DNA from: Allobosea sp. BH3
GTDB taxonomy: Bacteria; Pseudomonadota; Alphaproteobacteria; Rhizobiales; Beijerinckiaceae
Length of the DNA: 64,000 nt
NCBI RefSeq assembly: GCF_025499465.1
Contig: NZ_JAIMCA010000007.1
Coordinates: 1-64,000, forward strand
Reading direction: 5' to 3'
Shown piece by piece: positions 10,491 to 19,440 of the stretch. A model generated the notes under the pieces. It did no database searches and was not told the origin of the DNA. It saw nothing but the letters and a program-made list of their open reading frames with translations. Made by a program: the position numbers and the translations under genes. Position 1 is the stretch's first letter. Each line of letters begins with the position of its first letter.

Positions 10491-11828
10491 ATGGCATCGG
10501 CGGCTGAACAGCTTGCGGCAAACCTCAATTTCGGGGCTTTCGCCAAGGCGGACGAACTGAAGAAGCGGATCTGGTTCACGCTGGGTGCGCTTGTCGTCTA
10601 CCGGCTCGGCACCTACATCCCGCTGCCCGGCATGAACCCCGACGCGGTGGCCGATCTCTTCCGGCAGACCCAGTCCGGCGTGCTCGGCATGTTCAACATG
10701 TTTTCGGGCGGTGCCGTCGGCCGCCTCGCCATCTTCGCACTGGCGATCATGCCGTACATCTCGGCCTCGATCATCGTGCAGCTGCTCTCCAGCGTCGTGC
10801 CGAGCTTCGAGGCGCTGAAGAAGGAAGGCGAGCAGGGCCGCAAGACCCTCAACCAGTACACCCGCTACCTGACCCTCGTGCTGGCCGTGTTCCAGGCCTA
10901 TGCGATCGGCGTGGGTCTTCAAGGTTCCGGTAACCTCGTGCTCGAGCCCGGGCCCTTCTTCCTCGTTTCGACCACGATCACGCTCGTCGGCGGCACGATG
11001 TTCCTGCTGTGGCTGGGCGAGCAGATCACCAGCCGCGGCATCGGCAACGGCACCTCGATGATCATCTTCGCGGGCATCATCGCCGAATTCCCGTCGCAGC
11101 TCGCCCAGACCCTCGAGCTCGGCCGTCAGGGCGCGATCTCGACCGGGCTCCTGCTCGGCATCCTGGTGATGGCCGTTTGCGTCATCGCCTTCTGCGTGTT
11201 CATGGAGCGCGCGCAGCGCCGCCTGCTGATCAACTATCCGAAGCGCCAGGTCGGCAACCGGATGTATGAGGGACAGACCTCGTTCCTGCCGCTGAAGCTC
11301 AACACCGCGGGCGTGATCCCGCCGATCTTCGCGTCCTCGCTGCTGCTGCTGCCCACGACCGTCGCGAGCTTCTCGCAGGCTTCGGGCGCCACTGGCATCC
11401 TGTCGACCATCGCGACCTATCTCGCCCATGGCCGGCCGCTGTTCATGATCCTCTACGCGGCGCTGATCATCTTCTTCTGCTTCTTCTACACCGCGATCGT
11501 GTTCAACCCGGTCGAGACGGCGGACAATCTCAAGAAGCATGGCGGCTTCATGCCCGGCATTCGCCCGGGCGAGCGCACGGCCGAGCATATCGACCGCATC
11601 CTGACCCGCATCACCGTTCTCGGCGCCGGCTATCTGACGATCGTCTGCCTTATCCCCGAGTTCATGATCACCTATGCTCAGATCCCGATCATCCTGCTGG
11701 GCGGCACGTCGCTGCTCATCGTGGTGACGACGACCATGGATACCGTGGCACAGATCCACGGACATCTGCTGGCCCATCAGTACGAGGGGCTGGTCAAGAA
11801 GGCTAAATTGCGGGGAGCGCGACGGTAA
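10491..11828 (+). CDS. secY: Preprotein translocase subunit SecY
   Basis: SecY forms the protein-conducting channel of the Sec translocon in the inner membrane. The 445-residue product has the expected ten hydrophobic segments, starting with [17 protein letters not shown], and the cytoplasmic loop motif [20 protein letters not shown]. The C-terminal loop contains [20 protein letters not shown]. It lies between rplO and adk, the usual position. Only one base separates its stop from the adk start. Confidence 0.97.
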   Translation: MASAAEQLAANLNFGAFAKADELKKRIWFTLGALVVYRLGTYIPLPGMNPDAVADLFRQTQSGVLGMFNMFSGGAVGRLAIFALAIMPYISASIIVQLLSSVVPSFEALKKEGEQGRKTLNQYTRYLTLVLAVFQAYAIGVGLQGSGNLVLEPGPFFLVSTTITLVGGTMFLLWLGEQITSRGIGNGTSMIIFAGIIAEFPSQLAQTLELGRQGAISTGLLLGILVMAVCVIAFCVFMERAQRRLLINYPKRQVGNRMYEGQTSFLPLKLNTAGVIPPIFASSLLLLPTTVASFSQASGATGILSTIATYLAHGRPLFMILYAALIIFFCFFYTAIVFNPVETADNLKKHGGFMPGIRPGERTAEHIDRILTRITVLGAGYLTIVCLIPEFMITYAQIPIILLGGTSLLIVVTTTMDTVAQIHGHLLAHQYEGLVKKAKLRGARR

Positions 11829-11829
11829 G

Positions 11830-12423
11830 ATGCGATTGATCTTCTTGGGGCCGCCCGGGGCGGGGAAGGGCACTCAAGCCGCGCGCATTGTCGCGAAGCA
11901 CGGCATTCCGCAACTCTCCACCGGCGACATGCTGCGCGCAGCGGTCGCTGCGGGCACGCCGATCGGCCAGAAGGCCAAGGCGGTGATGGACGCAGGCGGG
12001 CTGGTCTCCGATGAGATCGTGATCGGCATCGTCGCCGACCGCATCGAGGAGCCGGACGCGAAGAAGGGCTTCATCCTGGACGGCTTCCCGCGTACCCTGG
12101 CACAGGCCGAGGCGCTCGACGGGATGCTCGACGGCAAGGGGCTGAAGCTCGACGCCGTGCTGGAGCTCAAGGTCGACCAGACCAAGCTCGTCGACCGCAT
12201 CGTCAAGCGCGCCGAGGAAGCGAAGGCGGCGGGCCAGCCGGTCCGGAAGGACGATGACCCGGAGGTCTTCAAGACCCGGCTCGAAGCCTATAACCGGGAT
12301 ACGGCGGTCGTTGCTCCGTACTACGCCAAGCGCGGCCAACTCACCGCCATCGACGGTATGCAGCCGATCGATACGGTGACGTCGGCGATCGAGAGCGCTC
12401 TCTCGGAGACGGCGCGGGGCTGA
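11830..12423 (+). CDS. adk: Adenylate kinase (short form)
   Basis: Adenylate kinase converts AMP and ATP to two ADP in the cytosol. The 197-residue product has the P-loop [10 protein letters not shown] at residues 7-16, the AMP-binding STGDMLRA and [13 protein letters not shown] segments. It is the short form: the region expected to hold the large LID is reduced to [21 protein letters not shown], as in other alphaproteobacteria. It starts one base after the secY stop. A 250-bp spacer separates it from rpsM. Confidence 0.96.
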   Translation: MRLIFLGPPGAGKGTQAARIVAKHGIPQLSTGDMLRAAVAAGTPIGQKAKAVMDAGGLVSDEIVIGIVADRIEEPDAKKGFILDGFPRTLAQAEALDGMLDGKGLKLDAVLELKVDQTKLVDRIVKRAEEAKAAGQPVRKDDDPEVFKTRLEAYNRDTAVVAPYYAKRGQLTAIDGMQPIDTVTSAIESALSETARG

Positions 12424-12468
12424 TCGCGGGCCGATCCGCTGTTGGCATGTTTCTTGGTTGATGGCGGC

Positions 12469-12497
12469 TTGACTCGAGCTGCCCGACCGGCTAACGA
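12469..12497 (+). promoter_or_regulatory. Possible internal promoter upstream of rpsM
   Basis: In the 250-bp adk-rpsM gap there is TTGACT (12469-12474), a 17-bp spacer, and a weak -10-like TAACGA (12492-12497). It would let the alpha operon be transcribed separately from spc. The -35 is good and the -10 poor; no other signal was seen in the gap. Confidence 0.35.
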
Positions 12498-12673
12498 CCC
12501 GCCATCCGGTTTCATGAGAGCGATGCCGTTGCCTTCGCGAGAGGGGACGACGTCGCGTTACTGCATGGAAGCGGCAAGATAAACGTTCCGCATGGGCCGG
12601 CCTCCACCGGACGCGGGATACCAATCAACCGCTGGACGCCATCGGGCGAGCCGGCAGACATGGAGATGAGATC

Positions 12674-13042
12674 ATGGCTCGTATCGCGGGCGTCAACATT
12701 CCCACCGGCAAGCGCGTCGTCATCGGCCTGCAGTACATCCACGGCATCGGCTCGGCCAAGGCCCAGGAGATCTGCGAGAAGGTCGGCATCGCCGCCGAGC
12801 GCCGCGTGAACCAGCTGACCGACGCCGAGGTTCTCCAGATCCGCGAGACCATCGACCGCGACTACCTCGTCGAGGGCGACCTGCGTCGCGAGGTCTCGAT
12901 GAACATCAAGCGCCTGATGGACCTCGGCTGCTATCGCGGCCTGCGTCATCGCCGCTCGCTGCCGGTCCGCGGCCAGCGCACGCACACCAACGCCCGCACC
13001 CGTAAGGGCAAGGCGAAGCCGATCGCCGGCAAGAAGAAGTGA
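12674..13042 (+). CDS. rpsM: 30S ribosomal protein S13
   Basis: S13 is a 30S head protein that contacts the P-site tRNA and forms inter-subunit bridges. The 122-residue protein starts [20 protein letters not shown] and ends with the basic tail [14 protein letters not shown]; the [19 protein letters not shown] core is intact. rpmJ (L36) is not present between secY and rpsM. The next gene, rpsK, follows after 115 bp. Confidence 0.97.
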   Translation: MARIAGVNIPTGKRVVIGLQYIHGIGSAKAQEICEKVGIAAERRVNQLTDAEVLQIRETIDRDYLVEGDLRREVSMNIKRLMDLGCYRGLRHRRSLPVRGQRTHTNARTRKGKAKPIAGKKK

Positions 13043-13157
13043 TTTCAGTGGGCCGGTAATCCGGCCCGCTGTATTTGCGCCGGCTGACCCTTACAGGGCG
13101 GCCGGCATCCCCAGCGCCTGGAATGACGGGCGCGCCTGAAGGATGAAAGACAGAACC

Positions 13158-13547
13158 ATGGCCAAGGAAGCCACCCGCGTCCGCCGTCGCGAACGCAAGA
13201 ACATCGTCTCCGGCGTCGCCCATGTGAACGCCTCGTTCAACAACACCATGATCACCATCACCGACGCGCAGGGCAACACGATCTCGTGGTCCTCGGCCGG
13301 CACGATGGGCTTCAAGGGCTCGCGCAAGTCGACCCCGTACGCCGCGCAGGTCGCCGCCGAGGATGCCGCCCGCAAGGCTGCCGAGCACGGCATGCGCACC
13401 CTCGAGGTCGAGGTGACGGGTCCGGGTTCGGGTCGCGAGTCGGCGCTGCGCGCGCTGCAGGCCGCGGGCTTCACCGTGACCTCGATCCGCGACGTCACGC
13501 CGATCCCGCACAATGGCTGCCGTCCGCGCAAGCGCCGTCGCGTCTGA
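13158..13547 (+). CDS. rpsK: 30S ribosomal protein S11
   Basis: S11 lies on the 30S platform near the mRNA exit. I place the start at ATG 13158 ([15 protein letters not shown]); an in-frame ATG at 13143 would add five residues not usual for the family. The 129-residue product has [19 protein letters not shown] and ends [18 protein letters not shown], diagnostic for S11. The Asn in HNGC that is part of the family's isoAsp motif is conserved. Confidence 0.96.
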   Translation: MAKEATRVRRRERKNIVSGVAHVNASFNNTMITITDAQGNTISWSSAGTMGFKGSRKSTPYAAQVAAEDAARKAAEHGMRTLEVEVTGPGSGRESALRALQAAGFTVTSIRDVTPIPHNGCRPRKRRRV

Positions 13548-13639
13548 CGCCTCAAGCCTTATGCGAGGCGCCCGCAGGGGCGGGCGCCTGTCCGGGGCGG
13601 CGGTCGCCGCCAGATGAATTCAGCACCAGGAGTGCGGTC

Positions 13640-14656
13640 GTGATCAGCAAGAACTGGCAGGATCTTTCCAAGCCGAACAAGCTCGAAGTGAAGGTCGGAG
13701 ACGACCCGAAGCGTCAGGCCACCGTGATCGCGCGTCCGCTCGAGCGCGGCTTCGGCATGACGCTCGGCAACGCTCTGCGCCGCGTGCTGCTGTCGTCGCT
13801 GCAGGGCGCAGCCGTCACCGCCGTCCAGATCGACGGCGTGCTGCACGAGTTCTCCTCGATTCCGGGCGTCCGTGAGGACGTCACCGACATCGTCCTCAAC
13901 ATCAAGGCCATCGCGGTCAAGATGCAGGGCGAAGGCCCGAAGCGCATGACGCTGCGCAAGTCCGGCCCGGGCACCGTCACCGCCGGCGACATCAACACCA
14001 TCGGCGACGTCTCGATCCTCAATCCCGAGCTCGTGCTCTGCACGCTCGACGAGGGCGCCGAGATCCGGATGGAGTTCACAGTCAACACCGGCAAGGGCTA
14101 TGTCCCGGCCGAGCAGAACCGTCCGGAAGATGCGCCGATCGGCCTGATCCCGGTCGACAGCCTGTATTCGCCGGTCAAGAAGGTCTCCTACCGCGTCGAG
14201 AACACCCGCGAGGGCCAGAACCTCGACAAGGATTCGCTGACGCTGGCGATCGAGACCAACGGCTCGGTGACGCCCGAGGACGCGCTGGCGCTCGCCGCCC
14301 GCATCCTGCAGGACCAGCTCGCGGTGTTCATCACCTTCGAGGAGCCGCGCAAGGAAGAGGCCGTCTCGACCGCGCCGCAGCTGCCCTTCAACCCGGCGCT
14401 GCTCAAGAAGGTCGACGAGCTGGAGCTTTCGGTCCGCTCGGCGAACTGCCTGAAGAACGACAACATCGTCTATATCGGCGACCTCATCCAGAAGTCCGAG
14501 GGCGAGATGCTGCGCACCCCGAACTTCGGCCGCAAGTCGCTGAACGAGATCAAGGAAGTGCTCGCCACCATGGGCCTGCATCTGGGCATGGACGTCCAGG
14601 GCTGGCCGCCGGAGAACATCGAAGAGCTCGCAAAGCGCTTCGAGGAGCACTACTGA
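13640..14656 (+). CDS. rpoA: RNA polymerase alpha subunit
   Basis: Alpha nucleates RNA polymerase assembly and binds UP elements and activators. The start is GTG at 13640, preceded by AGGAG; the frame is open upstream but that part overlaps rpsK. The 338-residue product has the N-terminal dimerisation domain ([20 protein letters not shown]) and the C-terminal domain (residues ~260-338, [20 protein letters not shown]). A GTG start giving [17 protein letters not shown] is the usual form in related bacteria. rplQ follows after 111 bp. Confidence 0.97.
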   Translation: MISKNWQDLSKPNKLEVKVGDDPKRQATVIARPLERGFGMTLGNALRRVLLSSLQGAAVTAVQIDGVLHEFSSIPGVREDVTDIVLNIKAIAVKMQGEGPKRMTLRKSGPGTVTAGDINTIGDVSILNPELVLCTLDEGAEIRMEFTVNTGKGYVPAEQNRPEDAPIGLIPVDSLYSPVKKVSYRVENTREGQNLDKDSLTLAIETNGSVTPEDALALAARILQDQLAVFITFEEPRKEEAVSTAPQLPFNPALLKKVDELELSVRSANCLKNDNIVYIGDLIQKSEGEMLRTPNFGRKSLNEIKEVLATMGLHLGMDVQGWPPENIEELAKRFEEHY

Positions 14657-14664
14657 AATTAGAC

Positions 14665-14690
14665 GGCGCAGGCTTTGCCTGCGCCTTTGG
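14665..14690 (+). terminator. Hairpin between rpoA and rplQ
   Basis: A perfect 9-bp stem (GGCGCAGGC with GCCTGCGCC, loop TTT) begins 8 bp after the rpoA stop and is followed by TTTGG. The T-run is too short for an efficient terminator. It may attenuate transcription or stabilise the rpoA 3' end. Confidence 0.45.
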
Positions 14691-14767
14691 CCCGGCTCAT
14701 CCGAGCCGGAGCATAAAGGACGGCCGTTCCGTGGCACGGCGGCCGTAAGCAACGAAGGAGCCAAACA

Positions 14768-15184
14768 ATGCGTCACGGTTTTCGCGGTCGTCGTTTCAAC
14801 CGCTCGGCTGAGCATCGCAAGGCGATGTTCGCCAACATGGCCCAGGCCCTGATCAAGCACGAGCAGATCACCACCACCCTGCCCAAGGCGAAGGACCTGC
14901 GTCCGGTCGTCGAGAAGCTGATCACGCTCGGCAAGCGCGGCGACCTGCACGCCCGCCGCCAGGCGATCTCGCAGATCAAGGATGTCGAGCTGGTCGGCAA
15001 GCTCTTCGCGGTCCTCGGCCCGCGCTACAAGGAGCGCAACGGCGGCTATCTGCGCATCATGAAGGCGGGCTTCCGCTTCGGCGACAACGCCCCGATGGCG
15101 ATCATCGAGTTCGTCGACCGCGACGTCGAGGCCAAGGGCAAGGATTCCGGCCCGGTCTTCACGGCGGAAGACGAGGCGGCCTGA
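14768..15184 (+). CDS. rplQ: 50S ribosomal protein L17
   Basis: L17 is a 50S protein near the tunnel exit. The 138-residue product has the family start [20 protein letters not shown] and the [20 protein letters not shown] segment. An acidic C-terminal extension (TAEDEAA) is common in alphaproteobacteria. It is the last gene of the ribosomal block and is followed by a strong terminator. Confidence 0.97.
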   Translation: MRHGFRGRRFNRSAEHRKAMFANMAQALIKHEQITTTLPKAKDLRPVVEKLITLGKRGDLHARRQAISQIKDVELVGKLFAVLGPRYKERNGGYLRIMKAGFRFGDNAPMAIIEFVDRDVEAKGKDSGPVFTAEDEAA

Positions 15185-15210
15185 TCGGCCTCTGTTCGTT
15201 TCGATTTCGG

Positions 15211-15242
15211 AAAGGGCGGTCTTCGGGCCGCCCTTTTCTTTT
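15211..15242 (+). terminator. Terminator of the ribosomal superoperon
   Basis: A 9-bp GC-rich stem AAAGGGCGG/CCGCCCTTT with a 7-nt loop (TCTTCGG or close) is followed by TCTTTT. It starts 26 bp after the rplQ stop and has all features of an intrinsic terminator. Confidence 0.85.
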
Positions 15243-15370
15243 GGCGACTTGGCTCTTGCCGCGGAGCGGCGCTTGCACGACATGTCGCTCAGGAACACAA
15301 GCGCTTCTAGGCGGTAGAAGCTGGAACGGCGCGGCCCGGCTTTCGGGCGCAGCCGATCGTCACGACGAGG

Positions 15371-16813
15371 ATGAGCATGAGTCATCGCTTTGCAGGAACC
15401 CGGACGGTGCTGGCAGCCGGCATGCTCGCATGTGCCCTTACAGCGAGCGCTGCGCCCGGCACGGCTTTCGCCCAGGCCCGGCAGGTGCCGGAGACGCGCG
15501 AGCAAATCACGCTCTCCTTCGCGCCGCTGGTGAAACGGACGGCGGCCGCTGTCGTCAACGTCTATGGCGCGCGCGTCGAGCGGCGGCCGCAGAACCCCTT
15601 CATGGACGATCCCTTCTTCCGCCGCTTCTTCGGCGATGGCGGCTTTGGGGTGCCGCGCGAGCGGGTGCAGCGTTCGCTCGGCTCGGGCGTGGTGGTGGAT
15701 GCGGGCGCCGGGCTCGTGGTGACCAACAACCACGTCATCGAGAACATGAGCGAGGTGAAGGTCGCCTTCGCCGATAAGCGCGAGGTCGAGGCCACGATCC
15801 TGCTGCGTGACCCGCGGACCGATCTCGCCGTGCTCAAGCTCGCCGACGCCAAAAATCTCACCGCCATGGAGCTTGCGGACACGGACGAGCTGCAGGTTGG
15901 CGACATCGTGCTCGCCATGGGCAACCCCTTCGGCGTTGGCCAGACCGTGACGCAGGGCATTGTCTCGGCGCTCGCCCGCACGCAGATCGGCGTGGGTGAC
16001 GCGCAGTCCTTCATCCAGACCGACGCGGCGATCAATCCCGGCAATTCCGGCGGCGCTCTGGTGGACATGAAGGGCCGCGTCGTGGGCATCAACACGGCGA
16101 TCTATTCGCGCTCGGGCGGCAGCGTCGGCATCGGCTTCGCCATCCCTGCCGCGATGGTGCGCCTTGTCGTCGAGAGCGCCAAAGCCGGCGTCAAGACGGT
16201 GCGGCGTCCCTGGCTCGGCGCGCGCCTGCAGGCGCTGACCGCCGATGTCGCGGATGGGCTCGGCCTCGACCGCCCGGCCGGCTCGGTCGTCGCCAGTATC
16301 GTCGAGAAGGGGCCGGCCGATCAGGCGGGCCTGCGCCGCTCCGACGTGATCCTTTCCGTTGATGGCGTCGCTGCCGACGACCCGGAATCCTTCGGCTATC
16401 GCTTCGCCACCCGGCCGATCGGCGGCACCACGACAATGACCGTGCTGCGCGGCGGCAAGAAGGTGGATCTCCAGATCAAGCTCGTCGCAGCGCCCGAGAC
16501 GCGCCCGCGCGACACCGTGAAGCTGACAAGCCGCTCTCCGCTTGCGGGGCTGACGGTTGCGAACCTCTCGCCGGCGCTGGCCGAGGAACTCTCGGTCGAG
16601 ACCGGCAACGAGGGTGTCGTCGTCGCCGAGATCGAGGAGGGCAGCACCGCCGCCAATATCGGCTTCCAGAAGGGCGACCTGATCATGGCCCTGAACGGCG
16701 AGCGGATGGCGAATTCCCGCGATGTCGAGACCGCGTTGCGCGAGCGCAAGCGCGCCTGGGAGGTGACGATCTCCCGCAAGGGCCAGACGATCACCTCGGT
16801 CTTCCCCGGGTGA
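15371..16813 (+). CDS. HtrA/DegP-family periplasmic serine protease with two PDZ domains
   Basis: A periplasmic quality-control protease. The 480-residue product has a signal peptide (residues 1-~35, cut near AFAQA), a trypsin-like domain with the triad visible as His121 (TNNHVIE), Asp151 (DPRTDLAVL) and Ser226 (NPGNSGGAL), then two PDZ domains (about 268-360 and 380-475). This is the DegP/DegQ/DegS group; the Q-rich insertion of true DegP is short here, so I do not assign a symbol. The start has a second in-frame ATG two codons on. It overlaps rarA by four bases (GTGA), so the two are probably co-expressed. Confidence 0.93.
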   Translation: MSMSHRFAGTRTVLAAGMLACALTASAAPGTAFAQARQVPETREQITLSFAPLVKRTAAAVVNVYGARVERRPQNPFMDDPFFRRFFGDGGFGVPRERVQRSLGSGVVVDAGAGLVVTNNHVIENMSEVKVAFADKREVEATILLRDPRTDLAVLKLADAKNLTAMELADTDELQVGDIVLAMGNPFGVGQTVTQGIVSALARTQIGVGDAQSFIQTDAAINPGNSGGALVDMKGRVVGINTAIYSRSGGSVGIGFAIPAAMVRLVVESAKAGVKTVRRPWLGARLQALTADVADGLGLDRPAGSVVASIVEKGPADQAGLRRSDVILSVDGVAADDPESFGYRFATRPIGGTTTMTVLRGGKKVDLQIKLVAAPETRPRDTVKLTSRSPLAGLTVANLSPALAEELSVETGNEGVVVAEIEEGSTAANIGFQKGDLIMALNGERMANSRDVETALRERKRAWEVTISRKGQTITSVFPG

Positions 16814-18120
16814 GCGACCTGTTCTCTGCCTCGGGGCTGGACAAGTCCGGCCCGCGGCCGCTTGCCGACCGGCTGCGGCCGAAGACCTTCGGCGAGGTGG
16901 CGGGCCAGGAGCATCTGACGGGGCCGGAGGGTGCGCTGACGCGGCTCGTCGCCTCCGGCACGGTCGGCAGCCTGATCTTCTGGGGGCCGCCCGGCACCGG
17001 CAAGACGACGGTGGCCCGGCTGCTGGCGGGGATGGTCGATCTCGGCTTCGAGCAGATCAGCGCGATCTTTTCGGGTGTCGCCGATCTCAAGAAGGTCTTC
17101 GAGGCGGCCCGCGCCCGCCGGCTCGGCGGCAAGGGCACCCTGCTCTTCGTCGACGAGATCCACCGCTTCAACCGCGCCCAGCTCGATGCCTTCCTGCCCG
17201 TGATGGAAGATGGCACGATCACGCTGATCGGGGCGACGACGGAAAATCCGTCCTTCGCTCTCAATGCGGCGCTTCTCTCGCGCGCCCGCGTCCTGACCTT
17301 CAAGGCGCTGGACGAGGGCGCGCTGCTTTTCCTGCTCGGCCGGGCGGAACTGCTGGAGAACCGGGAACTGCCCCTGACGGCTGAGGCGAGGGCGGCGCTC
17401 GCGCGTTTCGCCGATGGCGACGGGCGCGCCGTGCTGACATTGGCCGAGGAGATTTGGCGCGCCGCCAAGCCAGATGAGATCTTCGACGAGGCGGGCCTCG
17501 CCGAGGTGATCCAGCGCCGCGCGCCGATCTACGACAAGGCGCAGGACGGCCACTACAACCTGATCTCGGCCCTGCACAAGACGATCCGCGGCTCCGACCC
17601 CGACGCGGCGCTCTATTATTTCGCGCGCATGCTCGATGCCGGCGAGGACCCGCGCTTCCTGGCCCGGCGGCTGGTCCGGATGGCGGTCGAGGATATCGGG
17701 CTGGCCGATCCGCAGGCGCTCCTCCATGCCCGCGCCGCGGCCGAGACCTATGAGCAGCTCGGCTCGCCGGAAGGCGAGCTCGCGCTCGCCAATTGCGTGA
17801 TCTACCTCGCCACGGCGCCGAAATCGAACGCGGCCTACATGGCCTACAAGGCTGCGGTGCGCACGGCGAAGGATGGCGGCTCGCTGATGCCGCCGAAGAC
17901 CATCCTCAACGCGCCGACGAAGCTGATGCGTGAGGAGGGGTATGGCGCCGACTACGCCTATGACCACGACGCGCCCGACGCCTTCTCCGGCCAGAACTAC
18001 TGGCCCGACGCGCTCGGCCGGAAGCGCTTCTACGACCCGCCCGAGCGCGGCTTCGAGCGCGAGATCAGGAAGCGGCTGGAGTACTGGGAGAAGCTCCGGC
18101 GGGAGCGCGGGGAGGGGTAG
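16810..18120 (+). CDS. rarA: Replication-associated recombination protein RarA (AAA+ ATPase)
   Basis: RarA (MgsA) is a clamp-loader-like AAA+ ATPase that acts at stalled forks and single-stranded DNA ends. The 436-residue protein has Walker A GPPGTGKTT (residues 59-67), Walker B LLFVDEIHRFN (about 111-121), the sensor segment GATTENPSFALNAAL, and the C-terminal tetramerisation region ending in the MPPKTILNAPTKLM and YAYDHDAPDAFSGQNYWPD segments. The GTG start overlaps the protease stop. No truncation is seen. Confidence 0.95.
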   Translation: MSDLFSASGLDKSGPRPLADRLRPKTFGEVAGQEHLTGPEGALTRLVASGTVGSLIFWGPPGTGKTTVARLLAGMVDLGFEQISAIFSGVADLKKVFEAARARRLGGKGTLLFVDEIHRFNRAQLDAFLPVMEDGTITLIGATTENPSFALNAALLSRARVLTFKALDEGALLFLLGRAELLENRELPLTAEARAALARFADGDGRAVLTLAEEIWRAAKPDEIFDEAGLAEVIQRRAPIYDKAQDGHYNLISALHKTIRGSDPDAALYYFARMLDAGEDPRFLARRLVRMAVEDIGLADPQALLHARAAAETYEQLGSPEGELALANCVIYLATAPKSNAAYMAYKAAVRTAKDGGSLMPPKTILNAPTKLMREEGYGADYAYDHDAPDAFSGQNYWPDALGRKRFYDPPERGFEREIRKRLEYWEKLRRERGEG

Positions 18121-18126
18121 CGACCC

Positions 18127-18465
18127 TCAGCCCCGGCAGTAGAACGGCAGGAAGGTGCTGGCCATGCCGCGGTTCATCGCCATGACGACCAGCGTGTTCG
18201 CCAGTTCGAGTTCCTCCTTGCTGCGGGCGCAGACATCGGCGCGGGCCTGGCAGTTCGAGGCGAGGAAGGCATCGTGGCTCGCCAGGAACTCCTGCCCGAG
18301 GCCCGCCCTGCCTTGCTTTGCGACGGCCTGGTTGAAGGCCGCCTTGTAGCGCTCGCATTTCTCCGTAGGCCAGTCGCGCCCAGCCTGCGCTTTTCCTGAC
18401 GATTGAGCTTGGGCCGCGGTTGCGGCGGCGAAGAGGGCGAGCGCGAGGGCGAGCAGGGCGGGCAT
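18127..18465 (-). CDS. Small secreted hypothetical protein with four cysteines
   Basis: A 112-residue protein of unknown function. Residues 1-20 are a clear signal peptide (MPALLALALALFAAATAAQA). The mature part has four Cys (EKCERY, SNCQARADVC, PFYC) that could form two disulfides in the periplasm. It is convergent with rarA, 6 bp away. The codon pattern matches its neighbours. I do not recognise the family. Confidence 0.75.
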   Translation of the reverse strand: MPALLALALALFAAATAAQAQSSGKAQAGRDWPTEKCERYKAAFNQAVAKQGRAGLGQEFLASHDAFLASNCQARADVCARSKEELELANTLVVMAMNRGMASTFLPFYCRG

Positions 18466-18667
18466 CGAATCTTTCCGGAGAGGCGGGCGCGCGACGCATC
18501 AAGCCTGCAATTGCGGCGAATTCAGTCATCGGCCGAAAATTCATGCGTCCTGCCGCTGCTTTCGAGGCAGGGCGTCGATTGAGCCTCTTCGGCTCCGACT
18601 GGATCATTGGATACAGTGATGCAGCCGGGCCTACGCCACGCCGGGGGCTGCGATACCGGAGAGGTTC

Positions 18668-19393
18668 ATGGGCTTCGGACGGACGACGGTTTCGCCGGCC
18701 ACGGCGCAGGAGGAGGCCTATCGCGCCATCCTCGGCGCCATCCGCACCGGCCGCTACCCGCCCGGCGAGAGGCTGATTCCGGAGACGATCGCCCGCGAAC
18801 TGGCGATGAGCCGCATGCCCGTGCGCGAGGCCTTCCAGCGCCTCGCCAATGAGGGGCTGGTGATGCTGCGCCCCAATCGCGGCTGCGTCGTCTCGGGGCT
18901 GACCATCGAGGAGATCTTCGAGGTCTTCGAGATGCGCTCGGTGCTGGAGGGGCTGGCGGTGCGGCTCGCCATGCCGAATGTCGATGCCGGCGTCATCGCG
19001 GAGCTGGAGGATTTCCTCGGCCGGATGGAGCGCAGCGGGCAGGCGGGCGGGCGCGACTGGCTCAGCCTGCACCAGGCCTTCCACGAATATATCTGCCGCT
19101 TGAGCGGCCGGCCGAAGCTGCTGCGCCAAATCTCGGCGCTCCATATCGCGGTCGAGCCCTATATGCGGATCTGGCTGCACCATGTCGACCAGCCGGAAAC
19201 CGCGACCCGCGCCCAGCACGTCGTCGTCGAGGCGCTGAAGACCGGCGACGCGGCCGCGGCCGAGCAGGCGATGCGCGACCACGTCATGCGCACGGCGCCG
19301 CATCTCGCCGCTTTTCTCAGCAGCGGCAAGGCCGGAGCGGTGCTCGCCACGCGCGCCGACCGCAGCGCCTTCGCCGCCATGCCGACCGGATGA
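18668..19393 (+). CDS. GntR-family transcriptional regulator, FCD subgroup
   Basis: A DNA-binding regulator that probably senses a small carboxylate. Residues ~12-80 form the winged helix-turn-helix (PPGERLIPETIARELAMSRM, PVREAFQRLANEGLV); residues ~90-225 form the all-helical FCD ligand domain (EMRSVLEGLAVRLA, HQAFHEYI, AMRDHVMRTAPHLA). The His residues of the FCD metal/ligand site are visible. It lies 47 bp before a binding-protein gene, so it may control uptake of an oligopeptide-like or other substrate, but the rest of a transporter is not here. Confidence 0.88.
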   Translation: MGFGRTTVSPATAQEEAYRAILGAIRTGRYPPGERLIPETIARELAMSRMPVREAFQRLANEGLVMLRPNRGCVVSGLTIEEIFEVFEMRSVLEGLAVRLAMPNVDAGVIAELEDFLGRMERSGQAGGRDWLSLHQAFHEYICRLSGRPKLLRQISALHIAVEPYMRIWLHHVDQPETATRAQHVVVEALKTGDAAAAEQAMRDHVMRTAPHLAAFLSSGKAGAVLATRADRSAFAAMPTG

Positions 19394-19440
19394 GGCCGCC
19401 GGCCCGAAACATTTCACAGCGACAAGCACAGGGGAATGAC

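Noticed and set aside
10356-11873. Long open frame (505 codons) on the minus strand opposite secY
   Set aside because: It lies fully opposite secY and adk and is a product of high GC content. The translation has repeated Arg/Asp/Glu/His runs with no domain.
15243-15370. EcfG-type promoter (GGAAC...) before the HtrA gene
   Set aside because: GGAAC at 15292 is followed at the expected distance by GGTAG, not CGTT; too weak.
13559-15733. 724-codon minus-strand frame opposite rpoA and rplQ
   Set aside because: Antisense to well-supported genes; its residue composition is biased and protein-unlike.
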